From IMG/VR virus record IMGVR_UViG_3300017527_000054, positions 1-37,028 of that record: 37,028 nucleotides of DNA; one strand, written 5' to 3'. Origin of the DNA: a virus. Positions 13,306 to 20,847 of this stretch are shown one piece after another (the stretch's first letter is position 1; every line of letters begins with the position of its first letter). The translations under genes were made by a program, and so were the position numbers. A model generated the notes under the pieces. That model worked only from the letters and a program-made list of their open reading frames with translations, searched no databases and had not been told where the DNA came from.

Positions 13306-13917
13306 ATTTCTTCACCTGTTCCTGTTGATGTTCCGCCACAATATTAATCATAAAACTCATCATATCAATAAACCTTTTACTCTGATCCATCCACCCCCCT
13401 GAGTTTGGTAAGATACCCTTGTCAAGATAATTATATGCTTTGATGAACCAGTAATAACCAGTATCCACCTCAGTTAAAGGGCATCTTCTGTAACTAATCC
13501 CATCAATCACCCATCTATTAGGAAGTGGATGGTCTTTGTCCTTGTATTCCTTGCAATCTTCATCGCAAGTGTGGAAAAGAGCAATAGTTATTTTTTTTTG
13601 TCATCATCCGTAACTGTGCCTATATTAAGAACCTCTGCTGATAGTTCCATAAGCACTACAACATCCTGCTTCTCAATAAAGCTAATAATTTCCTCTTTTT
13701 CAGTTAGGTTGGGGTGTTTGATCTCAACAACTGATTTAGACAGAACATCCCTGACATAATCCTCTGTTATCTTTAACCCCCCATTTATGACATATTTGGA
13801 TAAAGTTAAACTTTCAAGTCCAGATAGTGGCTTTAAAACAAAGATAGTTTTTGGTTTTGTCTTGTCCTCTTTTGAAACAAAATCCACCCTCTGGTTCACA
13901 TCTATGCCTTTTAACAA
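13292..13917 (-). CDS. tail assembly chaperone GT-type frameshift fusion
   Basis: This is the product expected if the ribosome slips -1 at nine A (13599-13591). The 109 residues of the upstream chaperone continue as ITIALFHTCDEDCKEYKDKDH... and then the downstream frame GYYWFIKAYNYLDKGILPNSGGWMDQSKRFIDMM, giving 208 residues. The downstream frame has no good own start: the first candidate GTG is at 13510, and the coding-looking sequence extends right up to the A run. This mirrors lambda gpG/gpGT, where the fusion helps load the tape measure during tail assembly. The tape measure gene follows immediately. Confidence 0.8.
13588..13602 (-). promoter_or_regulatory. programmed -1 frameshift slippery site
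   Basis: GAC AAA AAA AAA TAA on the minus strand holds an A AAA AAA slippery heptamer directly before the zero-frame stop. Re-reading one base moves the ribosome into the downstream open frame (ATA ACT ATT GCT...), which remains open for 99 residues. Position and arrangement match tail chaperone frameshift sites of long-tailed phages. No clear downstream stem-loop was identified. Confidence 0.8.
13588..13917 (-). CDS. tail assembly chaperone (G-type)
   Basis: The protein has 109 residues and starts at a TTG (13917) behind GGGGGTG. It lies between the tail tube gene and the tape measure, the invariant place for G-type chaperones. The sequence DFVSKEDKTKPKTIFVLKPLSGLESLTLSKYV...LSAEVLNIGTVTDDDKKK is of the right size. 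The gene stops with AAA AAA AAA TAA, so it ends exactly on the slippery run that produces the longer fusion. It probably coats the tape measure protein during tail assembly. Confidence 0.75.
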   Translation of the reverse strand: MLKGIDVNQRVDFVSKEDKTKPKTIFVLKPLSGLESLTLSKYVINGGLKITEDYVRDVLSKSVVEIKHPNLTEKEEIISFIEKQDVVVLMELSAEVLNIGTVTDDDKKK

Positions 13918-13932
13918 TATTGCACCCCCTTC

Positions 13933-14850
13933 TTATCCTGTATAAAGAAGTGATATTTCATCATCCCCTGTGTTCTGTGCCATCTCACCTGCTATCTTAT
14001 CTCTGAGCATACCATTGTCATCTTCTAACTCTGGCTCAAATGGATTGAACTTAGGCATGGTTATGGTAAGTAAGCCACCAACTGTATAGCTTAACTCTCT
14101 TTGATTTGTTAGAACATCACCCCTGAAATCATAGGATGTTTCAACTTGTGTTTCAGGATTAAATGATGCAACAGGTGCTCTACCTGTAATCTCAAAACCC
14201 TGGATTGCAAGAGCATCACTCAAATCTGCTCTCTTAGCAAGAGTGTTAGCCAAATCCCAATCAAGCATCTTACCAATCAATGTTGTCTTGGAGTTATAAG
14301 ATAGTGTTCCATTTTTACATACTGCTGTTGTGGTATCTAGCGTAGGTGTTGATATAGCGGCAACAGTAGGTGCGGCTGACCTGTAACCTGAGAAGTTGAA
14401 CTCATACATCATAAACTGTCCGGCTTCACAAGTTGCCTTTACTGAACCTCTACATCCTGTTACCTTATGAACTCTACCGCCCTTATACACCCAAAGAGTA
14501 ACAGATTCAATACCTGTTGATCTAGGTGTATATTCAACAGATGTGCCACCTGTGATTGTTTCTTCTAATGCACATCCCTTTAATAAAGCACCAACCCTGG
14601 GTGCTGTTCCTGCCGAACCTGAACCGAACATAATTGCCTTAAAAGATACATCTACTGACCTCTCACCTAAAATAGATGGCAACCTACTCAAGTTACCTAT
14701 CTGTGCCTGTCTTTCTAACGGTGGTGATTGCTCTGTGATAGTGATGTCCTGTGCTTCAATAGCATTTGCACCCACAGTTGGAGTTGGATCAGTTCTGTAA
14801 GTGGTTTCCACCTTTGCCAAAACTAATGCGTTTCTTGTTAATACAACCAT
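13933..14850 (-). CDS. major tail tube protein
   Basis: The protein has 305 residues. It starts MVVLTRNALVLAKVETTYRTDPTPTVGANAIEAQDITI, a typical opening of siphophage tail tube proteins. It continues with ERSVDVSFKAIMFGSGSAGTAPRVGALLKGCAL and a C-terminal QGFEITGRAPVASFNPE domain. The order tail completion, tube, chaperones, tape measure is canonical. It would polymerise into the tail tube. G6 precedes the ATG, fitting a highly expressed gene. Confidence 0.85.
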   Translation of the reverse strand: MVVLTRNALVLAKVETTYRTDPTPTVGANAIEAQDITITEQSPPLERQAQIGNLSRLPSILGERSVDVSFKAIMFGSGSAGTAPRVGALLKGCALEETITGGTSVEYTPRSTGIESVTLWVYKGGRVHKVTGCRGSVKATCEAGQFMMYEFNFSGYRSAAPTVAAISTPTLDTTTAVCKNGTLSYNSKTTLIGKMLDWDLANTLAKRADLSDALAIQGFEITGRAPVASFNPETQVETSYDFRGDVLTNQRELSYTVGGLLTITMPKFNPFEPELEDDNGMLRDKIAGEMAQNTGDDEISLLYTG

Positions 14851-14865
14851 TTTTATTCCCCCCTC

Positions 14866-15297
14866 TTAATAACTTATTTTGTCTAGTATGTTTAAATTTA
14901 TTGATAATAGGAAGTAGTTACCCTGATCTGTTATCTCCCATGCTTGATAACGCTGTGTTACTGCTCCATTGGTAACATCCTGCCAGTTAGTAGGATTATC
15001 CAAATCACTTAAGATATCAGCTATCTTGTCATTCATCACATCCCTCTGTTGTGTTTGATTCTGTGCTGATTTTTCAAAAGCAATTTGTATTTGCCATGTT
15101 TGTGAATCATAAAACCTATTCACAAGATTTTCCCCTTCAAACTCTCCATCCATCGAACCTGAAATTGGATTAAGAATAAAAGTGTTGCCATACTCTTTGT
15201 TTGAAGCATCACCGAAATCAAATGCCTCTTTGCTCTCAGTATAACCAAGAACACCCAACCTTGTGGTTAGTTGATCTTTGATCCCATAGTAACTCAT
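14866..15297 (-). CDS. tail completion / tail terminator-like protein
   Basis: The protein has 143 residues: MSYYGIKDQLTTRLGVLGYTESKEAFDFGDASNKEYGNTFIL..., then YDSQTWQIQIAFEKSAQNQTQQRDVMNDKIADILSDL and QAWEITDQGNYFLLSINLNIL. Size, position just before the tail tube gene and the alternating beta pattern with a helix fit a tail terminator/neck protein. The family assignment rests on context. GGGGGAAG lies upstream of the ATG, which begins one base after the previous stop. Confidence 0.6.
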   Translation of the reverse strand: MSYYGIKDQLTTRLGVLGYTESKEAFDFGDASNKEYGNTFILNPISGSMDGEFEGENLVNRFYDSQTWQIQIAFEKSAQNQTQQRDVMNDKIADILSDLDNPTNWQDVTNGAVTQRYQAWEITDQGNYFLLSINLNILDKISY

Positions 15298-15298
15298 T

Positions 15299-15790
15299 TC
15301 ATTTCTTCCCCCTTATTATTGGTTGAATATCAACTGATTTTGCATCAACTAATACACATTGACAGTTCTGTCTGCAACGAGTTCCACCTGATCTTGGTAA
15401 ACCAAATCTGCTTTGTTCCCAATCTTCCCATTGTTTGACTTTACCGTGTAATCCTAAACAATCTTTACAAGTGCGGACTAAAACAGCAACCCACCGATAC
15501 TGTTCAGTAACCCCAACCTCAGAAAATTCTGCCGAATCCCTAACCCTTCCCATTGATCCCCTAGTTGTTGATTTTATTTCATTCCTAAACTGCCCGAATA
15601 TCCTGCCACCCTGTTCTAAATCATCCAATAAAGTTTCTCTTATTATTGCTAAATCAGTTCCTTGCTCAAGACGTATTTGTATATATTCCTCAATAGTAAC
15701 AGCAGTCCTCTCAGCACTCGCTGATAACATTACTGTTAATGTCCTTAATTCCCTATCTTCAAACTCGTTAAATATTTCTTCTTCTGGCAT
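15299..15790 (-). CDS. minor head protein, Mu F-like / SPP1 gp7-like C-terminal domain
   Basis: The protein has 163 residues. The N-terminal half is helical. The C-terminal half contains WVAVLVRTCKDCLGLHGKV, then SGGTRCRQNCQCVLV. The Cys108, Cys111, His115, Cys139, Cys143, Cys145 pattern is the signature of the phage Mu protein F-like minor head domain. Such proteins attach to the portal region and may travel into the host. They usually sit beside portal/terminase; here the gene is separated from the portal by over 11 kb and lies next to tail completion genes. Confidence 0.75.
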   Translation of the reverse strand: MPEEEIFNEFEDRELRTLTVMLSASAERTAVTIEEYIQIRLEQGTDLAIIRETLLDDLEQGGRIFGQFRNEIKSTTRGSMGRVRDSAEFSEVGVTEQYRWVAVLVRTCKDCLGLHGKVKQWEDWEQSRFGLPRSGGTRCRQNCQCVLVDAKSVDIQPIIRGKK

Positions 15791-16244
15791 TTTTAATTGC
15801 TTCCTCTACCTTCTTTTTCATATAATTAAAAGACCGCTTCTCTGCTTTTCTTGATATACCAAAAAATTCAAACTTTCTTTTACCATACATCTTGCTTTTA
15901 ACACCAATATTTTGTAAAATATCTGCAAGTTCTTGGTTTGAAAGATATGACTTCTTTCTATGTGATTTTAGATAAATTAGAACACCACTTGGAACATACC
16001 GGCTCGTGATAGATTTCCTTAGTTGCCCTGTTGCCTTCAACGGAAGAAACCCCTGTCTTTTCTTATTTCTCTGCTTCAATGTTGAATCAGCTAATTTTCC
16101 ATATCTCTTATTATGCAAATCTATTGCTCTCGCCATTCTAGTATGTATATCAGGTATAATCTCTCTGACTGCCACTTCCTTTAAATCTTTCTTGAGATTG
16201 AATTTCGGAAAGCGTATATAACCTTTGATTCTATGACTAAACAT
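15768..16244 (-). CDS. virion morphogenesis / HK97 gp10-like tail completion protein
   Basis: The protein has 158 residues. Central motif KATGQLRKSITSRYVPSGVLIYLKS is characteristic of the HK97 gp10 / Mu G-like neck-tail completion family, flanked by basic helices (DLHNKRYGKLADSTLKQRNKKRQG) and a basic C-terminus. It would act at the head-tail interface. The ATG overlaps the previous gene by eight bases. The order adaptor, gp10-like, tail terminator and tube is normal apart from the inserted glycosyltransferase upstream and the minor head gene. Confidence 0.7.
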   Translation of the reverse strand: MFSHRIKGYIRFPKFNLKKDLKEVAVREIIPDIHTRMARAIDLHNKRYGKLADSTLKQRNKKRQGFLPLKATGQLRKSITSRYVPSGVLIYLKSHRKKSYLSNQELADILQNIGVKSKMYGKRKFEFFGISRKAEKRSFNYMKKKVEEAIKNARRRNI

Positions 16245-16542
16245 TATTTTTATCTATTAACTCTTTGTTAAGATTAGGATTATTAGATTTCTCAACTTCA
16301 ATACTACCATCTGCCTTGACCTTCTCAGCGAACTCAATACCCTTCTTTGCCGCTTCAGGAAAATACTTATCCTCTAATATATTCTGCACCCTAGTAACAA
16401 ACACACCCAACACTTCCTCTGGCTCTTGCATCAGAACATCAATGTCTAACATTTTGTATAACTTCTCAATATCCTTATCGATGGCTTCCTCGATCTTATC
16501 CATCTCATCTAAGTGCTTGATTATAACTTTATCTAATCCCAT
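16237..16542 (-). CDS. hypothetical helical protein in the neck gene cluster
   Basis: The protein has 101 residues, acidic and helical: MGLDKVIIKHLDEMDKIEEAIDKDIEKLYKMLDIDVLMQEPEEVLGVFVTRVQNILEDKYFPEAAKKGIEFAEKV. No family is recognised. The ATG lies within the last codons of the glycosyltransferase gene without a clear Shine-Dalgarno, implying coupled translation. Position suggests a connector or assembly helper. Confidence 0.6.
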   Translation of the reverse strand: MGLDKVIIKHLDEMDKIEEAIDKDIEKLYKMLDIDVLMQEPEEVLGVFVTRVQNILEDKYFPEAAKKGIEFAEKVKADGSIEVEKSNNPNLNKELIDKNNV

Positions 16543-17276
16543 GATTTGTGAAATGCAATCCCTCTTGCCTTTGATGTTTCCTGATACTTATTCTTTCCCA
16601 TACACCCATAGTTGTTAATAGATGAGTTGATAGCATGGTAATATCTTCCATTGGCTTTGTTCATGTGGGCAACCCATTGGTCTACCCCCATCTCTTTCAT
16701 AGTCAAGTAAAAATCATGATCTTCCCATCCATACCCTACCTCACCAAACACACCATCTTCCCTCAACCTCAACCCCATATCAAACAGCCATCTTCTATAC
16801 ATCCCATAGAACAAACAAGCCGCTTTCTGTGTTCTTGGCTCAAACAATGTGTGGCAGTAATCTTCATGGAACTTACAATGCTCAGTATTCTTTTGGTTCT
16901 GCCACTTGTTAGGTTTGAACCCTATTGTTTGGCACTCATCATGGTGATCCAAGTAATCCATCAGCATAAAGATGCTATTCTTTACAGGTAACACATCAGC
17001 ATCAAGTAAAAGAACATAATCACCAATAGATTTCTCAATACCCTGATTCTTCCCCTTAGAAATTCCAAGATTTTTTCTGTTACTGATGATGTGAAGATTG
17101 TCATTTACCCACACCTTCTGCTTTCCCTTCAAGAACTCTATACTGCCATCCTTTGAGCCATTGTCCACCACAATAACCTCAAAGTCATTGTCAAAGCACT
17201 CGGTTTCTAAAACCTCAAGGGTATCTTTAAGAACATTCTTGCAGTTCCAATTAAGGATATTAACAGATAACCTCAT
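16533..17276 (-). CDS. family 2 glycosyltransferase embedded in the virion gene cluster
   Basis: The protein has 247 residues and is a clear GT2: SVNILNWNCKNVLKDTL, then EVIVVDNGSKDGS (nucleotide-binding, residues 33-45), LLLDADV (DAD at 92-94, metal site) and GYGWEDHDFYLTMKEMG (catalytic ED region, near residue 195). It transfers a sugar from a nucleotide donor. It sits between the head-tail adaptor and neck genes with a 4-base ATGA overlap and a good AGGAAGG site, so it is expressed with virion proteins. Glycosylation of a structural protein, or of the host surface late in infection, is the natural inference. Confidence 0.85.
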   Translation of the reverse strand: MRLSVNILNWNCKNVLKDTLEVLETECFDNDFEVIVVDNGSKDGSIEFLKGKQKVWVNDNLHIISNRKNLGISKGKNQGIEKSIGDYVLLLDADVLPVKNSIFMLMDYLDHHDECQTIGFKPNKWQNQKNTEHCKFHEDYCHTLFEPRTQKAACLFYGMYRRWLFDMGLRLREDGVFGEVGYGWEDHDFYLTMKEMGVDQWVAHMNKANGRYYHAINSSINNYGCMGKNKYQETSKARGIAFHKSWD

Positions 17277-18175
17277 GCCCTTCCTATCCGTATCTGTGCC
17301 GCACCATACCCTTCTTCATCACCCTGTATGAACCCACTCTCATCCTCATCATACTGTAATCTCATCCCATTAAATGCATCATTAAACAGTTCCCAATACC
17401 TATTACCTAGCATATGCCACTTGTCATCAGGTTCATCCATCAAATCAAGACAAATAAAATGCACAGTAAGGTATATCAACGGAACTTTAATCTCGCTACT
17501 CTCCAAGATCAAAGAATGCCTTTTGCCCTTATTGAGTAACATAGTTTCTATCTTCTCAAAACTCTGTGTGATCTGTTTACTCCAAGACCTTATAATCCTA
17601 TACCTGCTTGTATTGTCAGGATTAGTTGCCCAGTTAGGTGTTACTGAAATAACACCTGTTGACTGCACAAAGTCAGTAATATCTCTCATCTGGTTCGGCC
17701 CTGTGCCACCTATAATCTCAATTGTGCCACCATTCCAATAATCATCTGCTTCTTTCCTCTGTGCTGTATCTGTCAATGTTCCTGCCGCACCGGCTGTTGC
17801 TGTTGATGTATCCTGTATCTGAGTTTTCCTCAATGAGTTCAACTCATTGTATAGATCATCATCTGTAATAGGTATTGACAGAATACTCAAGACTACATCA
17901 AACAACTGATCCTCATACCTTGTTTCACCACTAATGGTATATTCCCAAGTGGCTTTGTAATTCAGATCCTTTGTAGCTGTGTGGGTAGCTGTAATTGAAT
18001 AAGTCATCTCTCCTGTTGTAGCATCCCTAGAAGCACTTGCCTGGGCCTGTAATGTAGCACCATCCGGCTTGTAAAGAGTGATTTTTACACTATCAGCAGG
18101 TATTAGAGGTCTATTATTCTCATATGCTGTCAGGCGAATTGTGCCTGTTTTCTCTTTCAGAAATTGCTGTTTCAT
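17273..18175 (-). CDS. head-tail adaptor / neck protein
   Basis: The protein has 300 residues. The N-terminal TGTIRLTAYENNRPLIPADSVKITLYKPDGATLQ is a BppU-like beta sandwich as seen on phage adaptor or baseplate upper proteins. The middle contains STATAGAAGTLTDTAQRKEADDYWNGGTIEIIGGTGPNQMRDITDF, and the C-terminal helical part SLILESSEIKVPLIYLTVHFICLDLMDEPDDKWHMLGNRYWELFNDAF resembles gp6/gp15-type head-tail connectors. It probably forms the ring between portal and tail. GGGGGAG precedes the ATG. Confidence 0.6.
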   Translation of the reverse strand: MKQQFLKEKTGTIRLTAYENNRPLIPADSVKITLYKPDGATLQAQASASRDATTGEMTYSITATHTATKDLNYKATWEYTISGETRYEDQLFDVVLSILSIPITDDDLYNELNSLRKTQIQDTSTATAGAAGTLTDTAQRKEADDYWNGGTIEIIGGTGPNQMRDITDFVQSTGVISVTPNWATNPDNTSRYRIIRSWSKQITQSFEKIETMLLNKGKRHSLILESSEIKVPLIYLTVHFICLDLMDEPDDKWHMLGNRYWELFNDAFNGMRLQYDEDESGFIQGDEEGYGAAQIRIGRA

Positions 18176-18311
18176 TATACTCCCCCTTGATAAGTGCTTC
18201 TAAATTTGTGATCTTATTATCTAATTTCTCAATATGATGCCTTAATACCTGTTGAATTGTCTTGATGTTATTCAATTCATGCTCTGCTACTTGAAGATAT
18301 CGTTTTTGCAA
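18120..18311 (-). CDS. small coiled-coil hypothetical protein
   Basis: The protein has 63 residues. The frame begins with a TTG at 18311 inside the end of the previous gene (GGTGA upstream) and ends 56 bases inside the adaptor gene. HELNNIKTIQQVLRHHIEKLDNKITNLEALI is a heptad-type coiled coil. Without it a 111-base gap would remain in an otherwise gapless operon. The start is uncertain and the long 3-prime overlap lowers confidence. Confidence 0.45.
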   Translation of the reverse strand: MQKRYLQVAEHELNNIKTIQQVLRHHIEKLDNKITNLEALIKGEYNETAISERENRHNSPDSI

Positions 18312-18526
18312 ATCTGTTCACCATTATCCTTTTCAGGAAAATATGTAGCTGACAAATCCAACATCTTGTATACATGCTCTAAATGCTCTAATGACTTATT
18401 GATTATCTTTTCTCTTTCCAATATAACTCTCTTAAATTCTTGGTTGTTCTCTCTGGCATCTTTGGCAATCTGACTTAATTCATATACAGATTTAGAAATC
18501 ATATGTAAGAAGTCAGCTTGTTTCAT
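18287..18526 (-). CDS. small helical hypothetical protein
   Basis: The protein has 79 residues, largely helical and charged: MKQADFLHMISKSVYELSQIAKDARENNQEFKRVILEREKIINKSLEHLEHVYKML. The ATG overlaps the stop of the previous membrane protein (ATGA). It forms a set of three consecutive small coiled-coil genes (18774-18120) between the 346-residue protein and the adaptor. Function is unknown. Confidence 0.6.
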   Translation of the reverse strand: MKQADFLHMISKSVYELSQIAKDARENNQEFKRVILEREKIINKSLEHLEHVYKMLDLSATYFPEKDNGEQICKNDIFK

Positions 18527-18774
18527 AACTTCTGTTCAATTCTTCTTAATGTATCTTTCTGTTCTTTTACATTCTCTATCATCATTTCCTGCCTAGCATC
18601 AATCCTGGTTACTATCTCCTTTGTTACATGATTATCTGCCCTGATTTCAGTATGTTCATCTGTATTTCTTCTATCATTAGTAATAATCTCTTTGCCACCA
18701 AATATAAGGGCAGTAATAATAATTCCAGATGGTATTAACTTAATTGCTTCAGCCATTATTGTTCTTAAAGGCAT
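18523..18774 (-). CDS. small membrane-anchored coiled-coil protein
   Basis: The protein has 83 residues. A short transmembrane-like stretch (IKLIPSGIIITALIFGGKEII, about residues 11-31) precedes a charged coil that ends IENVKEQKDTLRRIEQKL. It has a good AAGGAG site. The topology resembles small phage membrane proteins such as holin-like or spanin-like ones, but it lies within structural genes rather than in the lysis cluster. No family is recognised. Confidence 0.6.
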   Translation of the reverse strand: MPLRTIMAEAIKLIPSGIIITALIFGGKEIITNDRRNTDEHTEIRADNHVTKEIVTRIDARQEMMIENVKEQKDTLRRIEQKL

Positions 18775-18776
18775 AA

Positions 18777-19817
18777 CTACTCCTTAGTTCTTAGTCTATC
18801 TGATGTTGTTGGTTCTTCCAACCTGCAATACCCACTTATATTAGATACATCCACCCCTGTTACAGCCGGTGCTATAAAGAACCCTTGCACATAATTATTG
18901 ACATCTATATGTGATATATAATACTCATACTCACTTGCTGTTATACTTGCTAATACTCTCCTACCTGCATTGTTAGGGAACTTCTTAGTTGCCTCACTCC
19001 CACTAATCTCTCTAACCCAAGCATCCCTGTTTGAAGAATTGGCATTGTCAATATGCATTAATGCTATATCTGCATCAGCACTATCATTCCCTTCCAGGGA
19101 TGTTCCAGTAATGCCTTCCTGATCCCAACTCCCTACAGTTGTTACCACCTCATCGACATCATCTTCCATGTGATTCCATCCACAATCAGATGACATATAA
19201 CCCATCTCATAGATGTAAACCTGCCTAGTAGGTGTCTTGCCTGACCTGTTTTGGTATGTCCAGTAAACATTATTCGTTCCGTCATTCTGAACTTTAACAA
19301 CACCCCAATCATGTGATTGGTTCGGCTGTGCTGTATTAGGATTCACGCTGTTAAGCGATCTGCAACCCCAATTGCCGCCATTATTGAAATGAGTTCTTGT
19401 AATAGCGAACTCACCATCACCACCACCTGACAAGAGGTTCTTTGTCCATGTGTTCGCTGTATAAGAACAGGCCACACCATCAGAGTGTGCTGTTACGCTA
19501 TCACCACCAAACTCTGCATGTAAATAGAACTTCTGTGTTGCCGCTGTCTTATGTATTACAACCTGGTTGCTTCCATTCAAAGAACTAGGTGAAATCATTG
19601 TGCTGTTAGCAATATGATTTCTTGTCTTAAATGCCATTAAAGAGCCAACAGGGTAAACACCCATAACACCTGTTACTGTATTCGTTCCCACAATAACAAC
19701 TATCTTGGGATCGTCATGCTCTAACAAAGAACTTAAATCTATGGTTTGCGCACCTGTGGTTAAGGGAACGGTTATTTCTTTTGAAGCCAGGTCATTGTGG
19801 ATTATTACTGCCGCCAT
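18777..19817 (-). CDS. virion-associated beta-rich hypothetical protein
   Basis: The protein has 346 residues starting MAAVIIHNDLASKEITVPLTTGAQTIDLSSLLEHDDPKIVVIVGTNTVTG. A Gly/Asn/Thr-rich beta pattern follows, with GGGDGEFAITRTHFNNGGNWGCRSLNSVNP, VYWTYQNRSGKTPTRQVYIYEMGYMS and WDQEGITGTSLEGNDSADADIALMHIDNAN. This composition suits a decoration, fibre or head-associated protein. No named family is recognised. It overlaps the ACP-like gene by 26 bases. Confidence 0.6.
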   Translation of the reverse strand: MAAVIIHNDLASKEITVPLTTGAQTIDLSSLLEHDDPKIVVIVGTNTVTGVMGVYPVGSLMAFKTRNHIANSTMISPSSLNGSNQVVIHKTAATQKFYLHAEFGGDSVTAHSDGVACSYTANTWTKNLLSGGGDGEFAITRTHFNNGGNWGCRSLNSVNPNTAQPNQSHDWGVVKVQNDGTNNVYWTYQNRSGKTPTRQVYIYEMGYMSSDCGWNHMEDDVDEVVTTVGSWDQEGITGTSLEGNDSADADIALMHIDNANSSNRDAWVREISGSEATKKFPNNAGRRVLASITASEYEYYISHIDVNNYVQGFFIAPAVTGVDVSNISGYCRLEEPTTSDRLRTKE

Positions 19818-20130
19818 TTGGTAAATATCTCTCTATTAAATCTACTGCATCTCTTACTGTGCCTACACCGGCTATCTTTGAATATAACCTATCTTCTTTC
19901 CCACCACCTGTATACCCATAATCCGTAAAATGAAGTTCTATGGCCATCCATATCGCAAGAGCATCTAATGAATCAACAAAAGGTGTGCTGTTAATCTTTG
20001 TGTCTAATGTTACCTCATCATCAGTAATAACACTTGTAGAGAAATTCTGCCCTTCGTATTTTTTCCTAATACATATAAGTTCTTCTTTAATCACTTTTAT
20101 GCAATGTTGCTCTAAGGTGGCTCTGTCCAT
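19792..20130 (-). CDS. acyl-carrier-protein-like protein
   Basis: The protein has 112 residues from the ATG at 20130; a second ATG four codons upstream is possible. It opens with helix CIKVIKEELICIRKKY like ACP helix I. VDSLDALAIWMAIELHF then lines up with the ACP signature GADSLDTVELVMALEEEF, with Ser54 (codon at 19969-19971) at the phosphopantetheine position. GTVRDAVDLIERYL matches ACP helix IV. An 18-residue insertion (TDYGYTGGGKEDRLYSKI) replaces the usual short loop. If modified by a host phosphopantetheinyl transferase it could carry an acyl or other thioester. No partner synthase is encoded. Likeness is by eye only. Confidence 0.6.
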   Translation of the reverse strand: MDRATLEQHCIKVIKEELICIRKKYEGQNFSTSVITDDEVTLDTKINSTPFVDSLDALAIWMAIELHFTDYGYTGGGKEDRLYSKIAGVGTVRDAVDLIERYLPNGGSNNPQ

Positions 20131-20299
20131 CTTCAATAGCATCCAATGTTTTGAATAAACCCTTATATGACCTTAACATCTCTATTCTTCTCGGATCGTG
20201 TATTCCCTTATCCAGGAAATGGTCAATAGTTTTTAGTGTTGCATATATACACCCAAACGCTTCTTCCTCACTCAATCCAAAGTGTTCCTCAACTGTCAT
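20087..20299 (-). CDS. small helical hypothetical protein upstream of the ACP-like gene
   Basis: The protein has 70 residues: MTVEEHFGLSEEEAFGCIYATLKTIDHFLDKGIHDPRRIEMLRSYKGLFKTLDAIEDG... It is all-helical and small. It starts four bases inside the end of the preceding gene (ATGA-like overlap) and overlaps the ACP-like gene by about 44 bases, so the two are likely co-translated. No family is recognised. A partner role for the ACP-like protein is only suggested by position. Confidence 0.6.
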   Translation of the reverse strand: MTVEEHFGLSEEEAFGCIYATLKTIDHFLDKGIHDPRRIEMLRSYKGLFKTLDAIEDGQSHLRATLHKSD

Positions 20300-20847
20300 G
20301 GCAAATCCTTAGTATACTTCAGCATATCCGCCGCTGAAATACTTATAGTTGGCTTATCATTTGATGCTGATGCATCTTTCTGCCCTTTCAACTCATCACT
20401 ATATATATCAAATCTTGGTTTGCCTACAAAGGCAGGTATATACTGCTTAAAATAATAATCCAACCAACTTAATGTAATCAATGAACCCTCATAATCCATA
20501 GCATAACAATCAGCATCGGTTGTGTGGTTATATGTATCAAACATCTTAGCTTGTTGATAGAAGTATGATGTTCTCTCAACATCTTTGGGCATATCATTAG
20601 CTATCTTGTTATCAAATAGAAACTTCTCAACCTGTTTACCCAAAAGAGCTTCTTCTGTCAGGAACTCTTTAGTTGTTATCTTCCTATGTATCCTCTGCAT
20701 TGCTATGTCTTGAACATCAACAGCTAATTTACTCAATACACTCTTAAATATAGTTGTATCCCCATCCACAAGATATTTCTTTGCAAGATACTCATACCAA
20801 GTGATCTTGCCATCTTTATACTCTTTGACAATCTCAGATAGTTTCAT
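20296..20847 (-). CDS. hypothetical protein of the accessory virion block
   Basis: The protein has 183 residues from the ATG at 20847, whose ATGA overlaps the previous stop. A GTG at 20868 with AGGTGATG upstream is an alternative start. The protein opens MKLSEIVKEYKDGKITWYEYLAKKYLVDGD and is helical with DVERTSYFYQQAKMFDTYNHTTDADCYAMDYEGSLITLSWLDYYFKQYIPAF in the centre. The C-terminus DKPTISISAADMLKYTKDLP is polar. No family is recognised. Confidence 0.55.
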   Translation of the reverse strand: MKLSEIVKEYKDGKITWYEYLAKKYLVDGDTTIFKSVLSKLAVDVQDIAMQRIHRKITTKEFLTEEALLGKQVEKFLFDNKIANDMPKDVERTSYFYQQAKMFDTYNHTTDADCYAMDYEGSLITLSWLDYYFKQYIPAFVGKPRFDIYSDELKGQKDASASNDKPTISISAADMLKYTKDLP

